This document shows, in pieces, positions 45,248-53,867 of a stretch of 64,000 nucleotides of DNA. This DNA comes from Scytonema hofmannii PCC 7110 (GTDB taxonomy: Bacteria; Cyanobacteriota; Cyanobacteriia; Cyanobacteriales; Nostocaceae). The DNA lies in NCBI RefSeq assembly GCF_000346485.2, contig NZ_KQ976354.1, positions 3,289,421 through 3,353,420 of the forward strand, read 5' to 3'. The notes below the pieces were generated by a model. It made no database searches and was not told the DNA's origin. It was given only the letters and a program-made list of their open reading frames with translations. Position 1 is the first letter of the stretch. Each line of letters begins with the position of its first letter. The translations under genes and the position numbers were made by a program.

Positions 45248-45275
45248 GTAGGGGCGCAAGGCTTTGCGCCCGTAC
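45248..45275. repeat. GTAGGGGCGCAA hairpin repeat, third copy
   Basis: Arms GTAGGGGCGCAA / TTTGCGCCCGTAC pair around GGC. It starts 10 bases after the COG0523 stop and may act as a transcription barrier, though no T-run follows. Confidence 0.75.
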
Positions 45276-45316
45276 ATAATTAGTTGTTAAATTCACTACT
45301 AACGACTAACCCTGAT

Positions 45317-45865
45317 TTAACATCCTCCAGCCCAAGTGATCCATTTGTGAGATAAGCCAGTGTATGTCTTACTTCCGCTCACTTCATGCTCGTTCATGGT
45401 GACTCCACTTAAGTCCGCGCCACTCAATTCAGCTTCATTTAAGTTGCTACCAATTAAATTTGCCTGACTCAGGTTAGCCCCACTTAAATCTGCACCACTC
45501 AATTCAGCTTCGCTAAGATTAGAGCCACACAAATTTGCTCTGACTAAATTGGCACTTCGTAAATCGCCTCGACAGAGATTGGCTTTTTCCAAGTTAACAT
45601 TAATTAAGTCGGCCCCAATTAAGTTTACTTCACTCAAGTTAGCACCCATAAGGTTTGCGCCGCTTAGATCGGCATCTGTTAAATTTGCACGGCTTAAATC
45701 GCATCCCCTGAGATCTGCACCCGTGAGATTTGCGCCACTCAAATCTGCTCCACCAAAGTTTGCACCATGTAAATCAATATCGTTGAGATTTTCTTGATGC
45801 AAATTCGTACCATTAAAATCCCGCTCTCCTGCTGCATATCGACTCAGGAGCTGATTAACGTCCAT
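45317..45865 (-). CDS. Pentapeptide-repeat protein
   Basis: 182 residues from the ATG at 45863-45865 (MDVNQLLSRYAAGERDFNGT), the normal family start; the frame extends upstream to 45916. About 24 consecutive A(D/N)Lxx pentapeptides (ADLSGANLTGADLRGCDLSR and so on, residues 35-160) would form one right-handed quadrilateral beta helix. Two segments, LSEAELSGADLSGANLSQAN and LNEAELSGADLSG, show recent internal duplication. No signal peptide, so probably cytoplasmic. Function unknown. Confidence 0.92.
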   Translation of the reverse strand: MDVNQLLSRYAAGERDFNGTNLHQENLNDIDLHGANFGGADLSGANLTGADLRGCDLSRANLTDADLSGANLMGANLSEVNLIGADLINVNLEKANLCRGDLRSANLVRANLCGSNLSEAELSGADLSGANLSQANLIGSNLNEAELSGADLSGVTMNEHEVSGSKTYTGLSHKWITWAGGC

Positions 45866-46178
45866 ATTGTCTGCCTCGCAATTGTGAATGAAGGAATCCT
45901 CTCTTAAACCACACAATCAAGATAATTTGCTCAGTTGCCAGCAACTTGAATTCTAAGAAAGTACTTGTAGTATTATCTATTTTGCTATATTTTTTTGCTT
46001 TCGGAGTATCTACTTAACGGAAATATACTTAATTTATTGAACCTAATTTACATACAGTCGTTTATCGAAATTTACAATCTTAAGTCACGTATCGTCATGC
46101 AATTCAATTACAAGTCAGACAATATAAACGGATTTTATTCTCTGGTTTTTCTATGAACATTTTTTAAGAGAAATGTAA

Positions 46179-46454
46179 ATGTTATTGCTTGTATTGTACG
46201 ATATTACTAATGATAAAAAATGCACAAAGTTGTTCACTTTCCTAGAAGTATATGGGCGAAGAGTGCAACTTTCCATGTTTAAATGTTTTTTAAGTTTAGA
46301 GGAGATGCGGCAACTTTATGAAAAGGTGAAAAAATTAGTTAAACCTGTGGAGGATAATGTGCGGTTTTATTGGATACCCCAAGAAGCTGTTGAGAGGGTG
46401 TTAACTATTGGAGGTGAATCACCTCAACCACCGCCAAAGTATTATGTTATCTAG
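46179..46454 (+). CDS. cas2: CRISPR-associated endonuclease Cas2
   Basis: 91 residues. LLVLYDITNDKKCTKLFTFL has the N-terminal beta strand and conserved Asp (YDI). YGRRVQLSMFKCFLSLEEM is the Q-x-S-x-F motif, then VRFYWIPQEAVERVLTIGGE and a Pro-rich tail. Cas2 dimers bridge two Cas1 dimers in the spacer-integration complex. It lies 345 bases upstream of a CRISPR array on the same strand, but cas1 and any effector genes are not in the window. 45917-46178 upstream has no gene. Confidence 0.93.
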   Translation: MLLLVLYDITNDKKCTKLFTFLEVYGRRVQLSMFKCFLSLEEMRQLYEKVKKLVKPVEDNVRFYWIPQEAVERVLTIGGESPQPPPKYYVI

Positions 46455-46482
46455 GTTTGAGGGTTCTTTGAGGGTTACTTTC

Positions 46483-46798
46483 AGATGTTCATCGACACCA
46501 CTCGCTGAATCGCTGAAACCCTATATTTTTCGTTGAGTGGTGTCGATAGCTTACTGGGCAAGGGTTTGAGGTACGTGTTTTGCTAAATTTTTGGGAGGAT
46601 ATACTTTTAAATGTCTATCGACGCATCTCCCCAAATCGCCGAAACCCTATATTTTCCGTTGAGATGCGTCGATGCCTTACAGGGAAAGGGTTTGAGGTAT
46701 GTGTTGCGAGCAATTTTTGGGAGAATGTACTATACTTTTTCTAGATGCGTCGATTTGGCTTCTGAAACCCTTACTGGGTAAGGTCTCCTAGACGAACT
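46483..46798 (+). promoter_or_regulatory. CRISPR leader with tandem structured units
   Basis: Unit 1 has stem arms ATCGACACCACTC (46491-46503) and GAGTGGTGTCGAT (46535-46547). Unit 2, 126 bp later, has ATCGACGCATCTC (46617-46629) and GAGATGCGTCGAT (46661-46673). Both are perfect 13-bp stems differing by three compensatory pairs. In each, AAACCCT in the loop can pair with AGGGTTT downstream (46516-46522 with 46561-46567; 46642-46648 with 46687-46693), an H-type pseudoknot. A third partial unit starts at 46743 (AGATGCGTCGAT, GAAACCC) and ends in a CCTTAC/GTAAGG hairpin 15 bases before the first repeat. The position and AT-rich spacers suit a leader. Confidence 0.75.
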
Positions 46799-47715
46799 CC
46801 CCACCGATTGGGTCAATTCGGATTAGTTGGAAACTGAGTGTTGGTGGCGCATCCGTGCAGGAAGCACCCCCCACCGATTGGGTCAATTCGGATTAGTTGG
46901 AAACGTTTCTTGGCCGTTGGCGAAGAAGCGGAGATCCCCCACCGATTGGGTCAATTCGGATTAGTTGGAAACTTGAAGACATCTTAAAAGATTTAACAAA
47001 ATAATTTTTCCCCACCGATTGGGTCAATTCGGATTAGTTGGAAACTAAATGCACTTCTCGCAATATCTATACAAAGAATCAATCCCCACCGATTGGGTCA
47101 ATTCGGATTAGTTGGAAACCACTTTGGGTTAATAAAATTGTCGAAGGGAATAAGGTGACCCCACCGATTGGGTCAATTCGGATTAGTTGGAAACTACTTT
47201 GTTCCAGTAGCTGGAAAAGAAGGGGAGTATGCCCCACCGATTGGGTCAATTCGGATTAGTTGGAAACCACTGATTCTTCTCTTGTTGATAAGCATGCTTA
47301 ATCTCCCCCACCGATTGGGTCAATTCGGATTAGTTGGAAACGGTATCCCATGTGTGCTTGCTGATTCGATAAAAAGTAAAGCCCCACCGATTGGGTCAAT
47401 TCGGATTAGTTGGAAACACGTTCTTGTTGATGAGCGCGATACCAATCTAGAACCCCACCGATTGGGTCAATTCGGATTAGTTGGAAACTTCACTGCAGTT
47501 TCCTGCGTTGATCGAGTCTGTATAAGAAACCCCCACCGATTGGGTCAATTCGGATTAGTTGGAAACCTTTCCTTCCCTTGTTAACAGCCAGCATAATCCC
47601 TGATCCCCACCGATTGGGTCAATTCGGATTAGTTGGAAACTTTAAATAGTGAAATAGTAGCCATGGAAAATTCCTCATTCCCCACCGATTGGGTCAATTC
47701 GGATTAGTTGGAAAC
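46799..47715 (+). CRISPR. CRISPR array, 13 repeats and 12 spacers
   Basis: The 36-bp repeat begins CCCCACCGATTGGG and ends ATTAGTTGGAAAC; all 13 copies appear identical. Repeat starts: 46799, 46869, 46937, 47010, 47084, 47159, 47232, 47306, 47382, 47453, 47531, 47605, 47680. Spacers are 32-42 bases, a wide spread. The GGAAAC 3' end fits the 5' handle of processed crRNAs, so transcription is probably left to right from the leader. No spacer was seen to match the rest of the window. The last repeat is not degenerate, so the array may once have been longer. 47716-48317 downstream has no clear gene apart from a MITE. Confidence 0.97.
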
Positions 47716-47950
47716 AAGGCAATCTTAGCTCGATCGCCTGCTTTTACCTTCGTTCTCGTCATTTGTTACTTGCCTAATTTCTTCGGCTACTTTTAAAGAA
47801 TTAGAAATTGATTGATCGAGATTTTTGAATGGTAATAATCACTGATAAATATCCAAATATCTCCTACTAATAAAAGTGGTTTTTGATACCAGCAAATTTT
47901 GAGTCGATCAACAATTTGATATAAAAGCCACCTTTGCACTTGGATATCAG

Positions 47951-48049
47951 GGGAGTATCCACTTTCGGAAGAAACATAATTCTTTGATACCAGAACCCGG
48001 ACTATATGGTTTGTCTAAAAAAGTCCATCTGCCAAAAGTGGATGCTCCC
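47951..48049. mobile_element. MITE, GGGAG[T/C]ATCC family, short variant
   Basis: 99 bp with ends GGGAGTATCCACTTTCGG / CCAAAAGTGGATGCTCCC and a perfect 8-bp target duplication GATATCAG (47943-47950 and 48050-48057). The terminal ten bases match the two 163-bp copies, while the interior differs. It is probably mobilised by the same or a related transposase. Confidence 0.88.
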
Positions 48050-48317
48050 GATATCAGAAACTCGATAAAGCTCAAAACAGGTATTTGCTTCCAGAATTGA
48101 GAACTCGGCGATTAGTTGTTGATTTTCCTGTAGGAGTTTTAACTTTGGGTTAGGGTTCAGCAAAATCTCCTATTTTGGTAAAAATTCTAATTTAGAAATT
48201 CTGAATTATTCATGAAAATTGCTGTATATTAAAAATTATCTCCTTTTTTCTTCCCTCTGCGTTCATCTGCGTTCATCTGCGGTTCATTAAAATAAATTCC
48301 GAATTCTGATACAATTA

Positions 48318-49313
48318 TTATATTAAATCTTCATAATTCAACATCTCAACAAGTGTTGTTTCAATCGCTTGACTCACGAGCTGATTTCCCTGTAAATTTA
48401 GGTGAATGTGGTCGTGATATAAAGATTCAGGAGATTGAGTTGAATTAAACACAGGCAAAAAATCTATGTAAGTGATTTTCTGTTCTCGACAAAACTCATT
48501 AAGACGATCGCGAGACTTAATTTCGTAATCCCTCGGTCCCGGTTCGCCAATTTCGCGAAGCAAAGGAGTCATCACGAGTAGAAATCCACTGTTCGCTTGA
48601 CGTGCAAATTCACGAATTTTCCCAATAGCCTCCAAGTTAATACCCACGCGATCGCCGTCTTCTTTCTGCACAACCTCCAACTCCGGAATTGGCTGTGGTT
48701 TTAAGACATAACGGTTAAAGACTTCCACCAAAGCAAAAGGTGGTTTTCGATCTGGATAGTTGCGATCGCGTCCTACTGGTAAAGAAGTAGGAGCCGTTGC
48801 AAACAAGTCATCGGTATTAATTACCAATACCACAAATCGAGCATTAAAATTCCCAAACCTTTGCAGGTAAGCCAATTCATTTCGTGGACCCCAAGAATTA
48901 GCAGAAGCATTAAGGACTTCCACTTGTGAGAAAGGACTGGCAATAGCTGATGATAGAGAATAACTCATTAAGCTAGAAATCGTCTTATTTTGGTCAGTCC
49001 ACCACCCTCCGTTAATAATAGAATCACCCAATAACAGTATTCGTAAGGTAGAAGATGAAAGAGTCTTTTCTACGGATGCGCCTCGCATTGAGTACTCATT
49101 AATTTCTATACGATTGCCAAAGCGCTTGGTGTGCTGATTGGGGGCTAATAAATAGCCAATTTTCTCATCTGTAATGTAGGTGAGGGGATTACCAAAACCA
49201 AACAACCAGCGCAATCCCACCTCCAGAACAACAAATAATCCGACAACAACTACCAAACTGACAACTAGAACAGCTTTCACCACCACAGACCCCCAGTAAA
49301 TTTTTGTAAACAA
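48318..49313 (-). CDS. Membrane-anchored SGNH/GDSL-type hydrolase
   Basis: 331 residues. One N-terminal hydrophobic helix (about 10-35, AVLVVSLVVVVGLFVVLEVG) anchors it with the enzyme outside. ILLLGDSIINGG carries the catalytic Ser (GDS block I), NASANSWGPRNELAYL block II, LVINTDDLF near block III, and YHDHIHLNLQGNQL the Asp/His pair of block V (DxxH). These enzymes are esterases or acetyl-transfer hydrolases; a role in polysaccharide deacetylation is plausible but unproven. No partner acyltransferase is adjacent. Confidence 0.85.
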   Translation of the reverse strand: MFTKIYWGSVVVKAVLVVSLVVVVGLFVVLEVGLRWLFGFGNPLTYITDEKIGYLLAPNQHTKRFGNRIEINEYSMRGASVEKTLSSSTLRILLLGDSIINGGWWTDQNKTISSLMSYSLSSAIASPFSQVEVLNASANSWGPRNELAYLQRFGNFNARFVVLVINTDDLFATAPTSLPVGRDRNYPDRKPPFALVEVFNRYVLKPQPIPELEVVQKEDGDRVGINLEAIGKIREFARQANSGFLLVMTPLLREIGEPGPRDYEIKSRDRLNEFCREQKITYIDFLPVFNSTQSPESLYHDHIHLNLQGNQLVSQAIETTLVEMLNYEDLI

Positions 49314-49533
49314 AAATCTGATATCAAGAGTTCCAACCTACTCTATTTTTTCTAAACAATCCCAAGTATCATCCTGTATAAAAAGAAAGACTATGCCATT
49401 TGATATAAGTAATTATGTCGATGTCAACACTACCAAAGTTGAATCATAATGATTAGGGGAAAGTTTGCAGAGAATGCGAACCAAACGATTAAAATCGACT
49501 TGATAGAGTTCTATGGAGTAGGCCAATCGAGCT

Positions 49534-49674
49534 ATGTCCGACTTAAATCGAGGAATTATGAAATTTGATGGCGCTGACTCCCCAAAAGTAGTTACCACCT
49601 TCTCCGTGGTACTTCTGGGAGCGATTGCAGCACTCATCATTTGGGCGCTACAATCTGCCTACGCAGTCCACTAA
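49534..49674 (+). CDS. Small single-helix membrane protein
   Basis: 46 residues: MSDLNRGIMKFDGADSPKVV followed by the helix TTFSVVLLGAIAALIIWALQ and SAYAVH. Well-formed start, soluble acidic head and one membrane helix suggest a real gene of the photosynthetic-membrane small-subunit type. I cannot assign it to a named subunit. A second in-frame ATG at 49558 with GAGGA close upstream is an alternative start giving 38 residues. 49675-49935 downstream has no gene. Confidence 0.6.
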   Translation: MSDLNRGIMKFDGADSPKVVTTFSVVLLGAIAALIIWALQSAYAVH

Positions 49675-49935
49675 TTTTTTATTAGCGGACTCTCACCAAT
49701 CGAGAAGCTAAGTTATCCTAAGAGGTCATCTCGAATCAACTTCCTGGCTGTATTCAATTGCAGGTGAGTTTGTTCGGGATGACTGGTGGCTTAAGTCTTA
49801 TTGCTTACCCAACAACTAACAGAGCAAGTGGGTTGGGTCTTGATGGGTATCGTTGTAATTTTATAATGTAAGAAAAATTTTAGATCTCAGATTTTAGATT
49901 TTGGATTGAAAATAAATCTAAAATCAAAATCAAAA

Positions 49936-52818
49936 ATGCTAGAACTTTGGGGTATTGTCATTATCTTTATCATCTGTCCCCTCCTGGGTGCGCTACCGCT
50001 TATTGCCTGGATTACCCAAGCCTTAGCTAAGCGGAAGATAGCACAATTGGGGACAGGAAACATTGGTGTGTCATCTGCCTTCTACCACGGTGGTACGCTA
50101 GTGGGAGTGCTGGCAGTCTTATCAGAAGCGCTTAAGGGTATTGCAGCAGTCTTACTTGCCCGTGTTATTTTCAAAGATGGCTCGGCGTGGGAGTTAGTTG
50201 CTTTAATTGCCCTGGTATTAGGTCGGTATATAGCAGGTCGAGGCGCAGGTACGACAAATGTGGTTTGGGGATTTGCCGTACACGACCCCTTAGCAGCAAC
50301 ATTTGTATTGTTGCTAGCTAGCGTTAGTTTTACGATTGTGCGCTCCAGACAAGTGGCAAAATTTGGGATTTTAATTTTGTTTCCACTGATTGTGGGGATT
50401 TTGCACAGCGAAGACCCACCTCATATTATAGCTGCAGTTGCTTTAGCGGCTTTACTGGGTTGGATTTACAAACAAATGCCTGATGATTTGGACTTACCCG
50501 TTGAACAGGCGCAACCCGATACGCAAGCAGCATTTAAATTTTTTCGGGGCGAACAAGATATTCTGACCCTGGATGACGATTTAGATGCTCGTTTTTTCGG
50601 ACAAAAGGCAGCTAGACTTGCAGAAGTCAAGCGATGGGGTTATCAAGTTCCCAAGGGATGGGTACTAGCTCCTTATGACGATCCCGCACCGTTGATAGAA
50701 TTGCTTCAGCCATCGCGTCTATTTCCCCTTGTAGTTCGTTCCTCAGCCATAGGAGAAGACACGGAACTGGCTTCGGCTGCGGGTCAGTATGTTACAGTAT
50801 TAAATGTGACGACAAAAAAGGAATTGCGCGATGCGATCGCACGCTGTCAGGCTTCCTATAATAGTTCATCAGCAGTACAATACCGCAGCGATCGCGGAGT
50901 GTATGATGGAGCAATGGCAGTCCTGGTTCAGCAGCAAGTCCAAGGAGTCTATTCGGGAGTTGCTTTTACCCGCGATCCCATTACCAAACAAGGTGAAGCT
51001 GTCGTCATAGAAGCATTGCCAGGAAATGCAACTCAAGTGGTTTCCGGACGAACTACCCCAGAACAATATCGTGCTTACATTGGCGATACAGACAACCTCG
51101 CTTCCATAGAACTAGAAGGTAAAGGGAGCATTCCAGCCGCTTTAATCAAGCAAGTTGCATATCTATGTCGGCGGATTGAACAGCGCTACCACGGAATTCC
51201 TCAAGATATAGAGTGGACTTTTGACGGTCAAACTCTTTGGGTGTTACAAGCACGCCCCATAACAACACTGCTACCAATTTGGACTCGGAAAATTGCAGCA
51301 GAAGTTATTCCCGGACTGATTCGTCCCCTAACTTGGTCGATCAATCGCCCGTTAACTTGTGGTGTTTGGGGAGGAATTTTTGCTTTGGTTTTGGGTGAAC
51401 GTTCTATGGGGTTAGATTTCAACAAAACAGCAACTTTATACTACTCTAGAGCTTTCTTTAACGCCTCGTTGTTGGGAGAAATTTTCCAGCGTATGGGTTT
51501 ACCTCCCGAAAGTCTGGAGTTCTTAACACGGGGCGCAAAAATGAGTAAACCTCCCGTGGATACGACTTTACGCAACTTACCTGGATTGATACGGCTGGTT
51601 TGGCGGGAAATCTGTCTAAAAATGGATTTTCAGTGGGACAACAGCAAGCGTTTTGCTCCTGCTTTGTCTCAGTTAAGTCAGGAGTCAGTAGAAGACCTCG
51701 ATCCGGTGAAGTTAGTCGCTAGAATAGAAGATATTTTGGAGTGGCTTCGCCGCGCGACTTACTATAGTATTATGGCTCCCCTGAGTGTGGCATTGCGGCA
51801 AGCAATATTTCGGGTAAAAGACGGGGAACTTGATAATAGCAAGACTCCAGAAATAGCGGCGCTGCGATCGCTTCAACAACTGGCTGCACAAGCCCGACAA
51901 GTTATGCCCGATCTCGATCCAGAAATGGCATTTGAGCAGTTAGAACAAACACCCGAAGGGCAAGAAATTCTCACACAATTTGAGAATCTGCTGAATAAGT
52001 ACGGTTACTTAAGCGAAGTAGGAACCGATATTGCTGTTCCCACTTGGAAGGAAGCACCATCAGCAGTCAGACATTTGTTTGTGCAGTTCATGCAGCTACC
52101 TGAACCAGCAAAACCCAAGCAAAAAGGAAAGAAAAAAAGAGGTTTTGTACAAAGCCGTGTCGATTTAAAGGGGCGAGTGACTGAGGTATACTCCCGACTT
52201 TTAGCCGAATTGCGTTGGTGTTTTGTGACCTTAGAACAGGTGTGGTTAAAATCAGGCTTGCTCGAAGAACCAGGAGATATATTTTTCTTGGATTTTGATG
52301 AAGTGCGGCGTCTTGTTGAAGGTTTTGAGCCAGACTTTGTGGATCGGTTACACGATTTAGTGAAATTGAGACGAACCGAACTTGACAATGACAGTCAGTT
52401 AGAGCCAGTACCTTTGTTAGTTTACGGTAACGACCCCCCAAAATTTCCGTTCCGAAGTGCGATCGCCTTACCCGATCAAGTTCTGCAAGGTATTCCTGCT
52501 AGTCCCGGACAAGTGGAAGGAAGGGTGAAGGTGTTGCGAAACTTACAAGCTGTCGTTGATGTTGATAAGGATACAATTCTAGTAGTGCCTTATACTGATT
52601 CTGGATGGGCTCCTTTGCTAGTGAGAGCGGGAGGATTGATTGCTGAAGCAGGTGGAAGACTTTCTCACGGAGCAATCATTGCTCGCGAATATGGGATTCC
52701 TGCAATCATGGATGTCAAAAGTGCTACATGGATACTACAGGATGGTCAGAGGGTAAGGATGGATGGATATAGGGGTATTGTAGAAATATCTAACGATTTA
52801 AGACCCGAACACGAATAG
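49936..52818 (+). CDS. Fusion of a PlsY-like membrane domain with a PEP-synthase-like enzyme
   Basis: 960 residues from the ATG at 49936 (MLELWGIVIIFIICPLLGAL). Residues 1-190 have several membrane helices and the glycerol-3-phosphate acyltransferase motif LGTGNIGVSSAFYHGG (PlsY has GTGNIGxxNxxR). Residues about 210-450 form a PEP/pyruvate-binding domain: FGQKAARLAEVKRWGYQVPK, PLVVRSSAIGEDTELASAAG, IEWTFDGQTLWVLQARPIT. The C-terminus is the swivelling phosphohistidine domain, GGRLSHGAIIAREYGIPAIM with its His. The TIM-barrel PEP domain is absent. It could be a phosphotransfer-linked lipid enzyme; function is inference. Confidence 0.85.
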   Translation: MLELWGIVIIFIICPLLGALPLIAWITQALAKRKIAQLGTGNIGVSSAFYHGGTLVGVLAVLSEALKGIAAVLLARVIFKDGSAWELVALIALVLGRYIAGRGAGTTNVVWGFAVHDPLAATFVLLLASVSFTIVRSRQVAKFGILILFPLIVGILHSEDPPHIIAAVALAALLGWIYKQMPDDLDLPVEQAQPDTQAAFKFFRGEQDILTLDDDLDARFFGQKAARLAEVKRWGYQVPKGWVLAPYDDPAPLIELLQPSRLFPLVVRSSAIGEDTELASAAGQYVTVLNVTTKKELRDAIARCQASYNSSSAVQYRSDRGVYDGAMAVLVQQQVQGVYSGVAFTRDPITKQGEAVVIEALPGNATQVVSGRTTPEQYRAYIGDTDNLASIELEGKGSIPAALIKQVAYLCRRIEQRYHGIPQDIEWTFDGQTLWVLQARPITTLLPIWTRKIAAEVIPGLIRPLTWSINRPLTCGVWGGIFALVLGERSMGLDFNKTATLYYSRAFFNASLLGEIFQRMGLPPESLEFLTRGAKMSKPPVDTTLRNLPGLIRLVWREICLKMDFQWDNSKRFAPALSQLSQESVEDLDPVKLVARIEDILEWLRRATYYSIMAPLSVALRQAIFRVKDGELDNSKTPEIAALRSLQQLAAQARQVMPDLDPEMAFEQLEQTPEGQEILTQFENLLNKYGYLSEVGTDIAVPTWKEAPSAVRHLFVQFMQLPEPAKPKQKGKKKRGFVQSRVDLKGRVTEVYSRLLAELRWCFVTLEQVWLKSGLLEEPGDIFFLDFDEVRRLVEGFEPDFVDRLHDLVKLRRTELDNDSQLEPVPLLVYGNDPPKFPFRSAIALPDQVLQGIPASPGQVEGRVKVLRNLQAVVDVDKDTILVVPYTDSGWAPLLVRAGGLIAEAGGRLSHGAIIAREYGIPAIMDVKSATWILQDGQRVRMDGYRGIVEISNDLRPEHE

Positions 52819-52911
52819 GGGTCAGGGATTAGGGGTTAGGGGTTAGGGAAAAACCCAATAGCCCCACCAAAAGCAATATAGTTTAGTTATGAACCCAGTT
52901 ACAACAGCCCA

Positions 52912-53835
52912 ATGAGAAACCGCGCACTGCTGTTAGTCAATCGCCAAGCCCGTCAGGGAGAAAAAAGCTTACCAGAAGCGATCCGTTGTCTTGAAGAATC
53001 GGGTTTTGTTTTGATCCAAGAAACCACCCAAAAACCACAAGATCTCGGTGAAATCATTCTCCGCTACCAGCAAGAAGTTGATTTAGTCATTATTGGTGGT
53101 GGTGATGGAACCCTCAATGCTGCGGTAGATGCTTTGGTTGAGACTCGTTTACCTCTGGGAATTTTACCTTTAGGAACTGCCAATGATTTAGCTCGAACTT
53201 TGAGAATTCCTAACTCCATACCTGAGGCGTGCAAAGTCATTGCCAAAGGAGAGATCGCACGCATTGATTTAGGCGTAGTCAATGGCAAGCACTTTTTTAA
53301 TGTTGCTAGCTTGGGATTGAGTGTACAAATTACCCAGAAACTGACTAAAAAAACTAAGCAACGTTGGGGAATATTTGCCTATGCTGTGACTGCTTTACAA
53401 GTCATTTGGGAATCGCGACCTTTTCACGCAGAAATTCAGATCAACGGTCAATCAATTCGAGTGAAAACAGTGCAAATTGCCGTAGGTAATGGTCGCTATT
53501 ACGGTGGCGGTATGGCAGTGGTTCATAATGCCATGATTGACGACCAAAGATTAGACTTGTACAGTTTGGAGATTCGACACTGGTGGCAAATCATTCCTAT
53601 TCTACCTACAATGCGACAAGGGCGGCACATTAATTGGTCTGGTGTTCGTTCTCTTTCAGGTGAAGAAATTGAAGTGTATACTCGGAAACCTCGCCCTATC
53701 AATACTGATGGTGAAATTACAACATATACTCCCGCTCACTTCCGTGTTCTTCCTAAATCTTTAGCTGTATTAGTTCCAGTGGAAGACTCTAATGGTGCGG
53801 GTTGGAGCAGTAACCACCTGACCAGTGACCAGTGA
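52912..53835 (+). CDS. Diacylglycerol kinase-family lipid kinase (YegS/BmrU type)
   Basis: 307 residues. The ATP-binding glycine loop DLVIIGGGDGTLNAAVDALV is at about 59-78, and LPLGILPLGTANDLARTLRI is the family's second motif. VAVGNGRYYGGGM and DQRLDLYSLEIRHW close the C-terminal beta-sandwich. It phosphorylates lipids such as diacylglycerol at the membrane surface. It follows a PlsY-like fusion by about 90 bases and may share its lipid role. The last residues (LTSDQ) and the stop are encoded by a CAGTGAC heptamer repeat. Confidence 0.92.
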   Translation: MRNRALLLVNRQARQGEKSLPEAIRCLEESGFVLIQETTQKPQDLGEIILRYQQEVDLVIIGGGDGTLNAAVDALVETRLPLGILPLGTANDLARTLRIPNSIPEACKVIAKGEIARIDLGVVNGKHFFNVASLGLSVQITQKLTKKTKQRWGIFAYAVTALQVIWESRPFHAEIQINGQSIRVKTVQIAVGNGRYYGGGMAVVHNAMIDDQRLDLYSLEIRHWWQIIPILPTMRQGRHINWSGVRSLSGEEIEVYTRKPRPINTDGEITTYTPAHFRVLPKSLAVLVPVEDSNGAGWSSNHLTSDQ

Positions 53836-53846
53836 CCAGTGACCAG
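53823..53846. repeat. CAGTGAC heptamer tandem repeat
   Basis: Three CAGTGAC units plus CAG. The lipid-kinase stop codon (53833-53835) lies inside it and the exoD start is 22 bases downstream. Confidence 0.85.
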
Positions 53847-53867
53847 AGATCGGCTCACTCAAGCTCA

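Noticed and set aside
45549-45797. 82-codon frame opposite the pentapeptide gene
   Set aside because: Mirror image of the pentapeptide periodicity (KFAPLKSAP-type pattern).
47038-47584. Two open frames (73 and 138 codons) inside the CRISPR array
   Set aside because: They consist of translated repeats (PIGSIRISWK and HRLGQFGLVGN units) and spacers; artefacts of the array.
47716-47840. Minus-strand coding-like stretch after the last CRISPR repeat (NSLKVAEEIRQVTNDENE)
   Set aside because: Only about 37 codons with no start codon; insufficient to call a gene.
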